Positions 1 through 9,907 are shown, counted from the stretch's first letter. The stretch is 64,000 nucleotides of DNA from Pseudomonas brenneri (GCF_007858285.1 NZ_VFIL01000001.1:248001-312000), one strand, 5' to 3'. The notes: a model not told the origin generated them from the letters alone. Numbers and translations are program-made.

Positions 1-1384
1 CAAGTCGCTGTTCTACAGCGGCGACTGGCAAGCCGTGGCATTACCGGGCTATGGGCCTGGCCGCCGGGCCAACCCGTTCGAAACCTTCGAGGCAATCCCG
101 GCCAAGGCGCGCTACCAGTTCATGCTGGATAACGCCGAATACTTCGTGCGCACCTTTATCCGTGGGCCGGTGTGCCGGGGGCAGATTGCCACGGACGTGA
201 TCCGCGACAACTTCTGGACCCTGTTCCAGGATCCGGACCACGACTTGTACATCACCGATGCCCGTTATCGCGGCCAGGCCACGCCGTTGCTGGCGATGCC
301 GGGGCAGAACGATGACGTGGGCAGCGTGCTGGGCCTGTGGCTGGCCTACCGCGACAAACGCAATGAGTACGAGGCCCTGCGCCGCGACAACTACGCCGAC
401 TTGCCGGCGCCGGGCTGGTCGAGCCTGTGGGAGGGCAATGACAACGCGCTGCTGAGCATTTTCCGCCACTTCGACAGTGCCTCGGTGACCAAGGGCCTGA
501 TTGGCGAAGTGCCGCAGACTATGTGGCTATTCGACTACCCACTGCTGGAGCGCACCTATTACCAGTTGGCGGTCAATTTCGATGTGTTTGGCAATGTCTC
601 GCACCAGGCCCAGACGCGCCTGTATTTCGACCTGATCCGCAATGGCGCCGAGCAGAACTTCCTGCGCCTGATGCCTGCGGACTCACGGGATGGTTTCCTT
701 GATGACTGGTACCAGAACAGCGGCAAGGTCAAGCTGTGGCTGGACTATGAAGCCATCGACAACGACAGGCCCACGGGCCTGAAGCTGGATGCACAGGACC
801 CGAAGCGTGACTTTGCCAACCAGTTGCTTGCCCGTTATGGCCATTTGAATGCCAGCCCGGATCCGATCAATCGCTGCATAAGCGCCTATTGCTCACGTCC
901 CGGTATCGACCCGCAACTGCGCGACGCCGAACAGACCCTCAGTCGCCTGACCTCAAGGCCGGCGGCCGGGCTCAAGGTGATCGAGCAATTGCCCGAAGCC
1001 ACCCTGCTGCGCATCCAGACCCGCAGCGGCAAACGCGAGGTCTACAGCCTGCTGCGCAACCGCGCCCACAGTAACGTGGCATTCATGTTGGGCGAGGCTT
1101 ATCGCTATCAGCCGGGCCTGGATACCCTGACGATCTACCCAGGCGTGCTCAGCAGCTACCCCAACTTCATCTTCAACGTGCCGGCCGAGGATGTACCGGA
1201 GTTCGTCGAAGACATGGAGTTGGCCAGGGACGCCAAGCGTTTTGAGCGGATTGTCGAGCGCTGGGGCATCCGCCGCAGTCACCCGCAGTTCTGGGAGTAC
1301 TTCCACGATTTGTCGCAGTACCTGCACGAAACCACGCCGGTGGAAGAGGGTGTGCTGGACATGAATCGCTACGAGAACCTGTAG
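1..1384 (+). CDS. cti: Fatty acid cis/trans isomerase, C-terminal part (5' end outside window)
   Basis: The reading frame is open from the left edge (codons start at base 2), so only about the last 460 residues are visible. The sequence matches Cti, the periplasmic haem-containing enzyme that turns cis-unsaturated phospholipid acyl chains into trans ones without lipid turnover, stiffening the membrane under solvent or heat stress. The N-terminal haem-binding CxxCH region of the family lies upstream of the window and cannot be checked. The gene ends with TAG and is followed 86 bases later by nfuA on the same strand. Family recognition rests on overall similarity, not on a visible active-site motif. 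Confidence 0.87.
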   Translation, partial: KSLFYSGDWQAVALPGYGPGRRANPFETFEAIPAKARYQFMLDNAEYFVRTFIRGPVCRGQIATDVIRDNFWTLFQDPDHDLYITDARYRGQATPLLAMPGQNDDVGSVLGLWLAYRDKRNEYEALRRDNYADLPAPGWSSLWEGNDNALLSIFRHFDSASVTKGLIGEVPQTMWLFDYPLLERTYYQLAVNFDVFGNVSHQAQTRLYFDLIRNGAEQNFLRLMPADSRDGFLDDWYQNSGKVKLWLDYEAIDNDRPTGLKLDAQDPKRDFANQLLARYGHLNASPDPINRCISAYCSRPGIDPQLRDAEQTLSRLTSRPAAGLKVIEQLPEATLLRIQTRSGKREVYSLLRNRAHSNVAFMLGEAYRYQPGLDTLTIYPGVLSSYPNFIFNVPAEDVPEFVEDMELARDAKRFERIVERWGIRRSHPQFWEYFHDLSQYLHETTPVEEGVLDMNRYENL

Positions 1385-1461
1385 ATGCGGATTTGCCTGA
1401 CAAAAATACTAGGACTTTGTACCGCGCAGGCGATTGGCGTAAACTGCCAGCAAGCCTGTGA

Positions 1462-2055
<594 letters not shown>

Positions 2056-2074
2056 GTAAGGTGTTCACTGCAGA

Positions 2075-2107
2075 TAAAAACGGCGCCCCGTGAGCGCCGT
2101 TTTTTTA
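2075..2107 (+). terminator. Rho-independent terminator of nfuA
   Basis: A stem of ACGGCGC and GCGCCGT around a short loop is flanked by an A-run upstream and seven T residues downstream. The flanking A and T runs mean it could also work leftward. It closes nfuA. Confidence 0.9.
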
Positions 2108-2156
2108 TGCCAATAAATCATTGCCTTACACAACCTTTCTAACAAAGAAGATCAAC

Positions 2157-2245
2157 TGTGGGGACGGGCTTGCTCGCGATAGCGGTGTACCAGTCAGTGC
2201 ATCTATTACTGACAAACCGCCATCGCGAGCAAGCCCGCTCCCACA
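2157..2245. repeat. REP-type inverted repeat (copy A)
   Basis: The left arm reads TGTGGGGACGGGCTTGCTCG and the right arm is its near-complement (CGAGCAAGCCCGCTCCCACA). About 40 bases between them contain a second small inverted repeat. This is the paired REP (REPIN) layout common in fluorescent pseudomonads. It lies between the convergent nfuA and cobM. Confidence 0.85.
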
Positions 2246-2262
2246 TTTTGTCCTGCGTAGTA

Positions 2263-3009
2263 TCAGGGCCGGTAGAGGTGGGCGTGACTTGCGCGATACA
2301 GCGAGGATTCGCTGAAGTGATCACTGGCCAACACCCGGCCCACCACGATCAGCGCCGTGCGCCTGAAACCCTTCTCCGCGACCTTTTCGACAATATCCGC
2401 CAAGGTGCCAAGGGCCCAATCCTGATCCGGCCACGTCGCGCGATGCACCACGGCAATCGGGCAATCCGCGCCATAGTGCGGCAGCAGTTCGGCGACGATT
2501 CTCTCCAGATGATTGACCCCCAGGTGCACCGCCATGGTCGTGCCATGGCTGGCCAGGCTGGCGAAGGCTTCACCGGCCGGCATCGTGGTTTTGTCCGCAT
2601 AACGGGTCAGGATCACGCTTTGGGCGATATCCGGCAGGGTCAGTTCAGTTTCCAGCAGCGCGGCACAGGCTGCCACCGCCGTGACCCCGGGAATGATCTG
2701 GAAGGGGATCCCCAGCTCGCGCAAATGGCGGATTTGTTCGCCAATCGCCCCATACAGGCTCGGATCACCGGAATGTACCCGCGCCACGTCCTGGCCTTTT
2801 TCATGGGCGACCTTGATCAAGCCAATGATCTGCTCCAGGTTCAGTTCGGCGCTGTTGACCACCTGTTCGGCCCGATGCCCTTCGAGTACGGCAGCCGGCA
2901 CCAGTGAGCCTGCGTAGATGATCACCGGGCAACTGCGGATCAGGCGCTGGCCCTTGACGGTGATCAGTTCCGGGTCGCCGGGACCAGCGCCGATGAAGAA
3001 AACAGTCAT
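2263..3009 (-). CDS. cobM: Precorrin-4 C11-methyltransferase CobM
   Basis: A 248-residue S-adenosylmethionine-dependent methyltransferase of the aerobic cobalamin pathway, which methylates C11 of precorrin-4. The N-terminal glycine-rich stretch FIGAGPGDPELITVKG and the later HSGDPSLYG segment are typical of the tetrapyrrole methylase fold. Length is normal for CobM. It is the last gene of the leftward run cbtB-cbtA-cobE-cobM, starting 69 bases after the cobE stop. It is therefore probably under the B12 riboswitch at 4478-4656. Confidence 0.95.
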   Translation of the reverse strand: MTVFFIGAGPGDPELITVKGQRLIRSCPVIIYAGSLVPAAVLEGHRAEQVVNSAELNLEQIIGLIKVAHEKGQDVARVHSGDPSLYGAIGEQIRHLRELGIPFQIIPGVTAVAACAALLETELTLPDIAQSVILTRYADKTTMPAGEAFASLASHGTTMAVHLGVNHLERIVAELLPHYGADCPIAVVHRATWPDQDWALGTLADIVEKVAEKGFRRTALIVVGRVLASDHFSESSLYRASHAHLYRP

Positions 3010-3078
3010 GGAAAAATCCTGTGCAAAAGCGGGCGAGCATGAGGACGGCTCATGATCGAGAGGGGCAATTATCGGACT

Positions 3079-3471
3079 TTAGCCGGCACAGGCCAATGCA
3101 AACGTGGCCCTGGCGGCTTTTTTGCGGGTGATCAGCAGTCGGGCAGGGGCGTTGGCGAGCTGTTCTGCCAATGCCAAAGCGGCACTTTCGGCGATGCCGT
3201 AGCACCCTGTATGGGCGAAAACCACAGCCGACCTGTGGCTCAATCGCCCTTCGTAAGGCAGCAGTTGTTGTGCATCAAAGCACTGCAATGGCAGATTCAA
3301 GGCGTTGGCCAGGGCGATCATGCCCGGTTCATCACGCTTGTGGGCAATACTTGCCAATGCGTTTATCTGGCCGGGGTCGATACCGGCCTCGGCCAGAGCG
3401 CTGTTGAACAGTTCCAGCAAGGCCTCAACCTCACAGCCACGCTGACAACCCAGGCCGACAGTCAGAATCAT
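3079..3471 (-). CDS. cobE: Cobalamin biosynthesis protein CobE (CbiG C-terminal-like)
   Basis: A 130-residue protein with the CobE/CbiG_C fold signature: N-terminal VGLGCQRG, a central SIAHKRDEPGM segment and AHTGCYGIAESAAL. The family is tied to aerobic cobalamin synthesis, but its exact catalytic role is less well defined than that of the methyltransferases. Its ATG overlaps the cbtA stop codon (ATGA), indicating translational coupling with the cobalt transporter genes. Residue composition and length agree with Pseudomonas CobE. Confidence 0.9.
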   Translation of the reverse strand: MILTVGLGCQRGCEVEALLELFNSALAEAGIDPGQINALASIAHKRDEPGMIALANALNLPLQCFDAQQLLPYEGRLSHRSAVVFAHTGCYGIAESAALALAEQLANAPARLLITRKKAARATFALACAG

Positions 3472-4169
3472 GCCGCGTATTGATCGTCACGATTGCGGCG
3501 AAACAACCAGGCGCTGATCAGCCCCAAAGCCAGCCAGAACGCGACGTTGGTCAGCTGCGAGGCGATCTTGAATTGGGCTTCCAATGCTTCGGGGGCGAGC
3601 ATCGAGTGAACTTCCGGCTGTGGCGCACCCATGACATGGGGCACCGCCAGGATCGCCACGCCAAGGATTTTCAGCAGCCAGTTGCGGCCAAACACAATCA
3701 ACGCAATGCCAGCGGCGGTAGACGCTGCCGTGCCGATCCACCAGATCTGCCGTTGCGCCAGGTCAGCCGCCGCAGTGCCCGGCAGCTCAGGCGGCAAACC
3801 GAGGGTGGGAGCCAGAACAAAGGTCGCATAGCCGGCCAGGCCCCAGAGCAAGCCCTGGGCGGTGCGCGTCGGGGCGCGCAGGGTGTACAAGCCGGCCAGC
3901 ATCAGCGCAAAACCGACGGCGACCACCAGGTTGCCGCCGGTGGTGGACAGCACGCGTTGCCAGCCATCTTCAGGCTCCCACGCTTCGGCGTCGTGGCTAT
4001 GGGCCGCAGCGCCTGCGGCATGCTCATGCACTTCGGTCGCAGCCGGGGCGTTTTCGAAGGTCTCGGCCTGCAGAATCAGCGGAGCCACCCAGAAACTCTG
4101 CAGCAGAGTCAGCAACAGGGCGGCCAGCAGGCCGGTGAACCCTGCGGTTTGCGCAATACGCTTGATCAT
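3468..4169 (-). CDS. cbtA: Cobalt transporter subunit CbtA
   Basis: A 233-residue integral membrane protein. I chose the start MIKRIAQ at 4169, because the longer open frame to 4616 runs through the riboswitch. Hydrophobic helices are visible near residues 8-28, 78-97, 105-120, 140-165 and 205-225. A His-rich loop (EVHEHAAGAAAHSHDAE) lies between the first two helices and is a plausible metal-binding segment. CbtA with CbtB forms a predicted B12-regulated cobalt uptake system. The stop overlaps the cobE start by four bases, and cbtB ends 11 bases upstream. Confidence 0.9.
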   Translation of the reverse strand: MIKRIAQTAGFTGLLAALLLTLLQSFWVAPLILQAETFENAPAATEVHEHAAGAAAHSHDAEAWEPEDGWQRVLSTTGGNLVVAVGFALMLAGLYTLRAPTRTAQGLLWGLAGYATFVLAPTLGLPPELPGTAAADLAQRQIWWIGTAASTAAGIALIVFGRNWLLKILGVAILAVPHVMGAPQPEVHSMLAPEALEAQFKIASQLTNVAFWLALGLISAWLFRRNRDDQYAA

Positions 4170-4180
4170 GGCGGCAGGTC

Positions 4181-4369
4181 TCAATGGCACGGGAAGGCGG
4201 CGCTGTGGCGCGTATCGTGGGCGGCGTTGTGCACGGCCTCGATATGGGAGAACCCGGCGAAATACACCAGGCACGCACCGAGGATCGACGCGCCGATGGC
4301 GGCGGTCAGGCGTTGGCTCAAAGTGGCGCTGGTGCTGGCGGTATGTGAGGTGCTGCTGATGATCGACAT
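4181..4369 (-). CDS. cbtB: Cobalt transporter subunit CbtB
   Basis: A 62-residue protein with a single membrane helix (about residues 22-41) and a conserved His-rich tail HNAAHDTRH ending in FPCH. That tail is the CbtB hallmark and a likely Co2+ ligand region. The start MSIISS at 4369 follows an AAAGGG ribosome-binding sequence. It is the first gene after the leftward B12 riboswitch and a candidate terminator. This agrees with the known pattern in which cbtAB is switched off by adenosylcobalamin. Confidence 0.9.
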   Translation of the reverse strand: MSIISSTSHTASTSATLSQRLTAAIGASILGACLVYFAGFSHIEAVHNAAHDTRHSAAFPCH

Positions 4370-4409
4370 GGCACGTCCCTTTCGAGTGGCAGGGTGACAC
4401 GAGCGCATG

Positions 4410-4463
4410 AAAACCCCGCGAGCCGGGCGCGCAGGGTTCTGAACAGCGCCCGCCCACCGCGGG
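4410..4463 (-). terminator. Candidate riboswitch-controlled terminator upstream of cbtB
   Basis: On the minus strand an outer stem CCCGCG/CGCGGG encloses an inner GGGCG...CGCCC pairing, and the 3' arm runs into GGGGTTTTC. It lies between the conserved riboswitch core and the cbtB start, where a transcriptional expression platform would be. The T-tract is only four residues, so efficiency is uncertain. Confidence 0.6.
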
Positions 4464-4477
4464 TTTGTTATCTGATT

Positions 4478-4656
4478 GTTCGGGCCGGTCTCCGGGCTTG
4501 CGAGGGGCTCTGGGCCTGAAAGCATCACCTTCCCATGCCGGGGCACAGTGGATCTGACGCTTCGCTCGCTTACCGTTGCGGGGGCAGCACCGGACTGTCA
4601 TGCAGGCATGAGTCACCGGTTTCCCGTTTCACCCTGTGAAGGGCACCTGAAACAAG
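4478..4656 (-). promoter_or_regulatory. Cobalamin riboswitch controlling cbtB-cbtA-cobE-cobM
   Basis: Read on the minus strand, this shows the standard B12 riboswitch order. It begins with a GGTGCCC element and GGGTGAAACGGGAA, then the near-invariant B12 box GCTGCCCCCGCAACGGTAAG, then the closing AGCCCGGAGACCGGCC. It is the aptamer that binds adenosylcobalamin in the mRNA leader. Boundaries are approximate. Confidence 0.95.
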
Positions 4657-4770
4657 ATGTGTAGGAGAGCATGGGCGCGGGACGGCCGTCAATCTGTACC
4701 TGTGGCGAGGAGGTCAGGCTTGAGCGACCGCTTTTCAATTGACCGGTCCTCATGCACTGCGTAGCCTTGC

Positions 4771-4952
4771 ACGTTCGAGGTTCTTCGGCCCCGGTCGAAG
4801 CTAAGAAGGGAACGCGGTCCAAGCCGCGGCTGCCCCCGCAACTGTAAAGGGTTTATCTGACTGCTACGCCACTGCCTGAACCCGGCGGGAAGGCGCAGCC
4901 AGCGCCAGCCACCAGGCTGGCAAGCCCCAAGCCAGGAGACCTGCCTCGCAAC
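4771..4952 (+). promoter_or_regulatory. Cobalamin riboswitch controlling cobW-cobN
   Basis: On the plus strand it contains GAAGGGAACGCGGT, the B12 box GCTGCCCCCGCAACTGTAAA, and AAGCCAGGAGACCTGCC, in the canonical order. It is back-to-back with the leftward riboswitch, leaving about 115 bases between them for two divergent promoters. A separate GC-rich segment at 4971-5052 probably serves as the expression platform. Confidence 0.95.
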
Positions 4953-4970
4953 CGATTTTCCATTTCAACC

Positions 4971-5052
4971 GGGCGGGGTGATCCGGTGACGAATCCAGCG
5001 CCTGCGCGCCGCCGCAGGGCCAGTCGTCCCGTATGCCCGCCCCAAAGGGCAT
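4971..5052 (+). promoter_or_regulatory. Candidate ribosome-binding-site sequestering platform of cobW
   Basis: ATGCCC (5033-5038) can pair with GGGCAT (5047-5052), burying the AAAGGG Shine-Dalgarno sequence at 5044-5049 just before the ATG at 5056. The same CCCGCCC (5036-5042) can instead pair with GGGCGGG (4971-4977), which would free the site. Mutually exclusive pairings of this kind fit translational control by the riboswitch. The pairing was worked out by eye, without energy calculation. Confidence 0.55.
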
Positions 5053-5055
5053 CCG

Positions 5056-6117
5056 ATGAAAACACTGGCCAAACTCCCCGTCACTATCGTCACCGGCTTT
5101 CTCGGCTCGGGCAAAACCACCTTGCTGCGCCATATGCTGGATAACGCCCAGGGCCGCCGCATTGCCGTGATCGTCAACGAGTTCGGTGAGCTGGGCATCG
5201 ACGGCGAGATCCTCAAGCAGTGCTCCATCGGTTGCACGGAAGAAGAAGCCAACGGCCGTGTGTATGAGCTGGCTAACGGCTGCCTGTGCTGCACCGTGCA
5301 GGAAGAGTTCTTCCCGGTGATGCGTGAACTGGTCGCGCGCCGTGGCGACCTTGACCATATCCTGATCGAAACTTCCGGCCTGGCCCTGCCAAAACCGCTG
5401 GTCCAGGCCTTCCAATGGCCGGAAATCCGCAGCGCCTGCACCGTAGACGCCGTGATTACCGTGGTCGACAGCCCGGCCGTGGCCGCCGGCACCTTCGCTG
5501 CATTCCCGGATCAGGTCGACGCCCAGCGTAAACTGGATCCCAATCTGGACCACGAATCACCGCTGCACGAACTGTTTGCCGACCAACTGGCCAGCGCCGA
5601 CCTGGTGATCCTCAACAAAACCGACCTGATCAGCGCCGAAGACCTGGCCCGGGTACGCCTGGAAGTCGCCGAAGAACTGCCGCCAGCGGTGAAGATCGTC
5701 GAAGCCAGCAGCGGCCGCCTGCCCCTGGACGTATTGATTGGCCTGGGCGCCGGTTCCGAGGAACATATCGATGGGCGCCACAGTCATCACGATCATCACC
5801 ACGAAGGTGAAGACGATCACGATCACGATGCTTTTGACTCCATCTCCATCGACCTGCCACAGGCTGACGAAGCGCTGCTGCTCGATGCCTTGACCCAGTT
5901 GGTGGTGCAACACGGCATCCTGCGTGTCAAAGGTTTTGCGGCGATCCCGAACAAGCCGATGCGCCTGCTGATCCAGGGCGTGGGCACGCGTTTCGACAAG
6001 CACTTCGACCGCGCCTGGAGCGCCGACGAAGCACGCATCACGCGCCTGGTGCTGATCGGCCAGGATCTGGATGCCGCTGGCCTCGAAGCGCAACTGCGCG
6101 CTGCGCTCAGCGTTTAA
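5056..6117 (+). CDS. cobW: CobW-family GTPase metallochaperone
   Basis: A 353-residue G3E GTPase. Visible motifs are the Walker A GFLGSGKTT (residues 14-22), the metal site GCLCCT (Cys76, Cys78, Cys79), the NKTD guanine-specificity motif near 188-191, and a His/Asp-rich stretch around 242-262 followed by the CobW_C domain. CobW proteins are thought to supply Co2+ to the cobaltochelatase. cobN starts four bases after the stop, so the two are almost certainly one unit. The cobalamin riboswitch and RBS-sequestering hairpin just upstream predict repression by B12. Confidence 0.94.
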   Translation: MKTLAKLPVTIVTGFLGSGKTTLLRHMLDNAQGRRIAVIVNEFGELGIDGEILKQCSIGCTEEEANGRVYELANGCLCCTVQEEFFPVMRELVARRGDLDHILIETSGLALPKPLVQAFQWPEIRSACTVDAVITVVDSPAVAAGTFAAFPDQVDAQRKLDPNLDHESPLHELFADQLASADLVILNKTDLISAEDLARVRLEVAEELPPAVKIVEASSGRLPLDVLIGLGAGSEEHIDGRHSHHDHHHEGEDDHDHDAFDSISIDLPQADEALLLDALTQLVVQHGILRVKGFAAIPNKPMRLLIQGVGTRFDKHFDRAWSADEARITRLVLIGQDLDAAGLEAQLRAALSV

Positions 6118-6120
6118 CCC

Positions 6121-9100
6121 ATGCATCTGCTCAGGACCCAGCCCGGTGGTTTCATCAGCGATGACAACATCGCCGACCTTGGACAAACCCCCGCCGAGCT
6201 GGTGATCCTGTGCAGCGGTGATTCCAGCCTGGCGCTGCTGGCCGAAGCGGCGCAGCAACTGCCCGACGACTACCCGAGCCTGCGCCTGGCCAACCCGATG
6301 CAGGTGCAGAACCACGCCTCGGTGGACCTGTACGTCGACCAAGTGCTGCGCCACGCCAAGGTCATCCTGATTTCCCTGCACGGCGGCATCGGTTATTGGC
6401 GTTACGGTATCCAGCGCCTGGTGGAGCTGGCCGGGCAAGGCGTGCAGTTGATTCTGGTACCGGGGGACGACCGCCCCGATCCTGAACTCAGCAGCTTGAG
6501 TAGCGTCTGCGCCGCAGAACGCGACCGCCTGTGGCACTTTCTGCGCCAGGGCGGGCTGGGTAATGCGCTGGATTTCTATCGCTGCCTGGCCAGTAGCTAC
6601 TTGGGCCGTGATTACCCGTGGGCCGAGCCGCAAACCCTGCCGCGCACGGCGATTTATCACCCGCACCAGGCCAATGCCCGCCTGAATCACTGGCAGGCAG
6701 ACTGGAACGCCGAATGGCCGGTGGCGGCGGTGCTGTTCTACCGTTCGCACTTGCAGGCGGCCAATACTGGTTTTATTGATGTTTTCTGCCAGCGCTTGCA
6801 GGCGGCGGGTCTTAACCCGCTGCCGATGGCGGTGGCCAGTTTGAAAGAGCCCGGCTGCCTGGCGGTGGTCGAGGATCTGCTGGATGAGGTTCAGGCGGCG
6901 GTGATTCTCAACACCACCGGGTTTGCCCAATCCAGCCCCGAAGCCCCCCATTTGCGACCGTTTCGCCGCAATATCCCGGTGATCCAGGCGATCTGCGCCC
7001 AGGACAACCAACCCGGCTGGGAAGCCAGCGAACAGGGCCTGGGGCCCCGCGACCTGGCGATGCACATCGCCTTGCCGGAACTGGACGGGCGCATCATCAG
7101 CCGTCCGATCAGCTTCAAGGATCTGGCCTGGCGCAGCGAACGCAGTCAGTCGGACGTGGTGTGCTACCGCGCGGCGCCCGAGCGCATGGACTTCGTAGCC
7201 GAGCTGGCAGGGCGCTGGGTCGAGCTGGCACGGGTGCCAAATGCAGATAAACGTATCGCACTGATTCTCGCCAATTACCCGACCCGCGACGGGCGCATCG
7301 GCAACGGCGTGGGCCTGGACACACCGGCCGCCGCCTTGAATATCCTGCTTGCCCTGCAAGCCGAGGGCTATCCGCTGCCGCAAACGCTACCCGGCAGCGG
7401 CACCGCCCTGATCCACGAGCTGCTCGGCGGTGTGACCAACGACCTCGATAGCCTCGACCTGCGCCCTTGCCAGCAAAGCCTGGGCCTGGATGAATACGAG
7501 GCGATGTTCATGCGCCTGCCCCAAGCTAATCGCCAGGCCGTGCTGGAACGCTGGGGCACACCACACAACGACCCGATGTGTCGCGACGGGCGCATGATGA
7601 TCGCCGGCCTGCGCCTGGGCCTGACCTTTGTCGGCATCCAGCCGGCCCGGGGTTACCAGGTGGATGCCAGCGCGGTCTACCACGACCCGGATCTGGTACC
7701 GCCCCACGCTTACCTGGCGTTCTATTTTTGGCTGCGCCACACCTATGGCGCCCATGGCGTGATCCACGTCGGCAAGCATGGCAACCTGGAGTGGTTGCCG
7801 GGCAAAGGCGTCGGGCTGTCCGAGAACTGCTGGCCGGATGCGCTACTGGGCCCGTTGCCCAATATCTATCCGTTTATCGTCAACGATCCGGGCGAGGGCG
7901 CCCAGGCCAAGCGCCGTACCCAGGCGGTGATCATCGACCACCTGATGCCGCCGCTGACCCGCGCCGAAACCTACGGCCCGCTGCGCAACCTGGAGTTGTT
8001 GGCGGACGAGTATTACGAAGCGCAGTTGCTCGACCCACGCCGCGCCCTGGAACTGCAGAAGGACATCCTCAAGCTGGTGCGCGAAACCCGCATCGATCAA
8101 GAACTTGAGCTGGACAATGATGCCGATGCTGCCGTCTGGCTGCCGCGCCTGGACACCTACCTGTGCGATTTGAAGGAATCGCAGATCCGCGATGGCCTGC
8201 ATATCTTTGGCGAGTCGCCAGAGGGCCGCTTGCGTATCGACACCTTGCTGGCCCTGCTGCGTATCCCGCGTGGCGACGGGCGCGGTCCGCAATCGAGCCT
8301 GCTGCGGGTGTTGGCCAAGGCCTTCGAGCTGGGTTTTGACCCGCTGGACTGTGCCCTGGCAGAACCCTGGACCGGGCGACGCCCCGAGGTGTTGCAGAAG
8401 ATCGACGGACAGTTGTGGCGCACCGCTGGCGATACCCGTGAACGCCTGGAGCTGTATGCGGCGCGGTTGATCGAACAAGCACTGGAAGGACCGCTCGAAC
8501 AGCTTGAGGAGCCCGGTTGGGAGGAAGTGAAATCGGTGATCGAAAGCCTGCGCATCGTCGTCGCGCCGCGCCTGGATGCCTGCGGCCCGGCGGAAATGCG
8601 CGGTTTGCTGGATGCCCTGGGCGGTCGTTTCGTGCCGGCCGGGCCCAGCGGTGCGCCGAGCCGTGGGCGCCTCGATGTACTGCCGACCGGGCGTAACTTC
8701 TTCACCGTGGATGTGCGCAATCTGCCGACCACCACCGCCTGGCGTATCGGCTTCCAGTCCGCACACCTGATGCTTGAGCGCCACCTGCAGGACCACGGCG
8801 ACCATTTGCGCCAACTCGGGCTTTCCGTGTGGGGTACCGCGACCATGCGCACCGGCGGCGACGATATCGCCCAGGCCATGGCGTTGATGGGCGTGCGTCC
8901 GGTGTGGGCCACAGGTAGCCAGCGCGTCGATGACTTTGAAATCCTGCCAATCAGCCTGCTGGACCGCCCAAGGGTTGATGTCACGCTGCGGGTGTCCGGT
9001 TTCTTTCGCGATGCCTTCGCCAACCTGATCCGCCTGTTCGATGCTGCGGTGCAGGCGGTTGCGGCGCTGGATGAGCCGGACGACATGAACCCACTGGCGG

Positions 9101-9882
9101 CCAAGGTGCGCAGTGAGCGCAAGGCGTTGATTGCGTCTGGCCTGGACGAAGACGCGGCGACCCGGCAGGCGGGCTGGCGCATTTTTGGCGCCAAGCCCGG
9201 CGCATATGGCGCGGGCGTGCAGGGCGCCATTGACGGTCGTTTATGGCAAAGTCGCGAAGACTTGGCCGAGGTCTACCTCAATTGGGGCGGCTACGCCTAT
9301 GGTGGTTCTGATGAAGGCACCGCCGCCCGCGAACAATTCGTCCGGCGCTTGAGCCAGGTGCAGGCGGTGCTGCAGAACCAGGACAACCGTGAGCACGATC
9401 TGCTCGACTCCAATGACTACTATCAATTCCAGGGTGGCATGCTCGCCGCCGTGGAGACCCTGAGCGGCGAAAAGGCCGCCAGCTACCATGGCGATCATAG
9501 CCAGCCGGACCTGCCGAAAATCCGCACACTGAAGGAAGAGCTGAACCGGGTGATCCGTTCCCGCGCCGCCAATCCCAAGTGGATCGAAGGGGTCAAGCGC
9601 CACGGCTATAAAGGCGCGTTCGAGATGGCGGCGACGGTGGACAATCTGTTCGCCTTTGACGCTACCACCGCGCTGATCGACGATCATCAATATGCATTGC
9701 TGGCCGATGCCTACCTGCTCGACCCCGACACTCGGGCGTTTGTGCAGCAGCACAATCCCGATGCCCTGCGTGACATGACCGAGCGCATGCTGGAAGCCCA
9801 GCAGCGCGGGATGTGGCAGGAACCGGGGGCGTACCGCGAGGCATTGGAAAACCTGTTGCTGGATATAGAAGAAGACACCTGA
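6121..9882 (+). CDS. cobN: Cobaltochelatase large subunit CobN
   Basis: A 1253-residue protein of the CobN/magnesium chelatase H family. This is the subunit that binds hydrogenobyrinic acid a,c-diamide and Co2+ and inserts the metal with ATP from partner AAA+ subunits. The conserved core segment HVGKHGNLEWLPGKGVGLS lies near residues 549-567, and the early HGGIGYWRYG motif near residue 90. Length is typical of CobN. It sits four bases after cobW. No cobS or cobT is visible; the ATPase partner appears to be the ChlI/ChlD-like gene downstream. Confidence 0.96.
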   Translation: MHLLRTQPGGFISDDNIADLGQTPAELVILCSGDSSLALLAEAAQQLPDDYPSLRLANPMQVQNHASVDLYVDQVLRHAKVILISLHGGIGYWRYGIQRLVELAGQGVQLILVPGDDRPDPELSSLSSVCAAERDRLWHFLRQGGLGNALDFYRCLASSYLGRDYPWAEPQTLPRTAIYHPHQANARLNHWQADWNAEWPVAAVLFYRSHLQAANTGFIDVFCQRLQAAGLNPLPMAVASLKEPGCLAVVEDLLDEVQAAVILNTTGFAQSSPEAPHLRPFRRNIPVIQAICAQDNQPGWEASEQGLGPRDLAMHIALPELDGRIISRPISFKDLAWRSERSQSDVVCYRAAPERMDFVAELAGRWVELARVPNADKRIALILANYPTRDGRIGNGVGLDTPAAALNILLALQAEGYPLPQTLPGSGTALIHELLGGVTNDLDSLDLRPCQQSLGLDEYEAMFMRLPQANRQAVLERWGTPHNDPMCRDGRMMIAGLRLGLTFVGIQPARGYQVDASAVYHDPDLVPPHAYLAFYFWLRHTYGAHGVIHVGKHGNLEWLPGKGVGLSENCWPDALLGPLPNIYPFIVNDPGEGAQAKRRTQAVIIDHLMPPLTRAETYGPLRNLELLADEYYEAQLLDPRRALELQKDILKLVRETRIDQELELDNDADAAVWLPRLDTYLCDLKESQIRDGLHIFGESPEGRLRIDTLLALLRIPRGDGRGPQSSLLRVLAKAFELGFDPLDCALAEPWTGRRPEVLQKIDGQLWRTAGDTRERLELYAARLIEQALEGPLEQLEEPGWEEVKSVIESLRIVVAPRLDACGPAEMRGLLDALGGRFVPAGPSGAPSRGRLDVLPTGRNFFTVDVRNLPTTTAWRIGFQSAHLMLERHLQDHGDHLRQLGLSVWGTATMRTGGDDIAQAMALMGVRPVWATGSQRVDDFEILPISLLDRPRVDVTLRVSGFFRDAFANLIRLFDAAVQAVAALDEPDDMNPLAAKVRSERKALIASGLDEDAATRQAGWRIFGAKPGAYGAGVQGAIDGRLWQSREDLAEVYLNWGGYAYGGSDEGTAAREQFVRRLSQVQAVLQNQDNREHDLLDSNDYYQFQGGMLAAVETLSGEKAASYHGDHSQPDLPKIRTLKEELNRVIRSRAANPKWIEGVKRHGYKGAFEMAATVDNLFAFDATTALIDDHQYALLADAYLLDPDTRAFVQQHNPDALRDMTERMLEAQQRGMWQEPGAYREALENLLLDIEEDT

Positions 9883-9907
9883 TGCTTACCAGAGCGCACG
9901 CCTCACG

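Noticed and set aside
5557..7383. A 608-codon minus-strand frame across the cobW-cobN junction
   Set aside because: It crosses two well-recognised genes, and its composition (His, Gln, Arg rich) is that of an antisense shadow.
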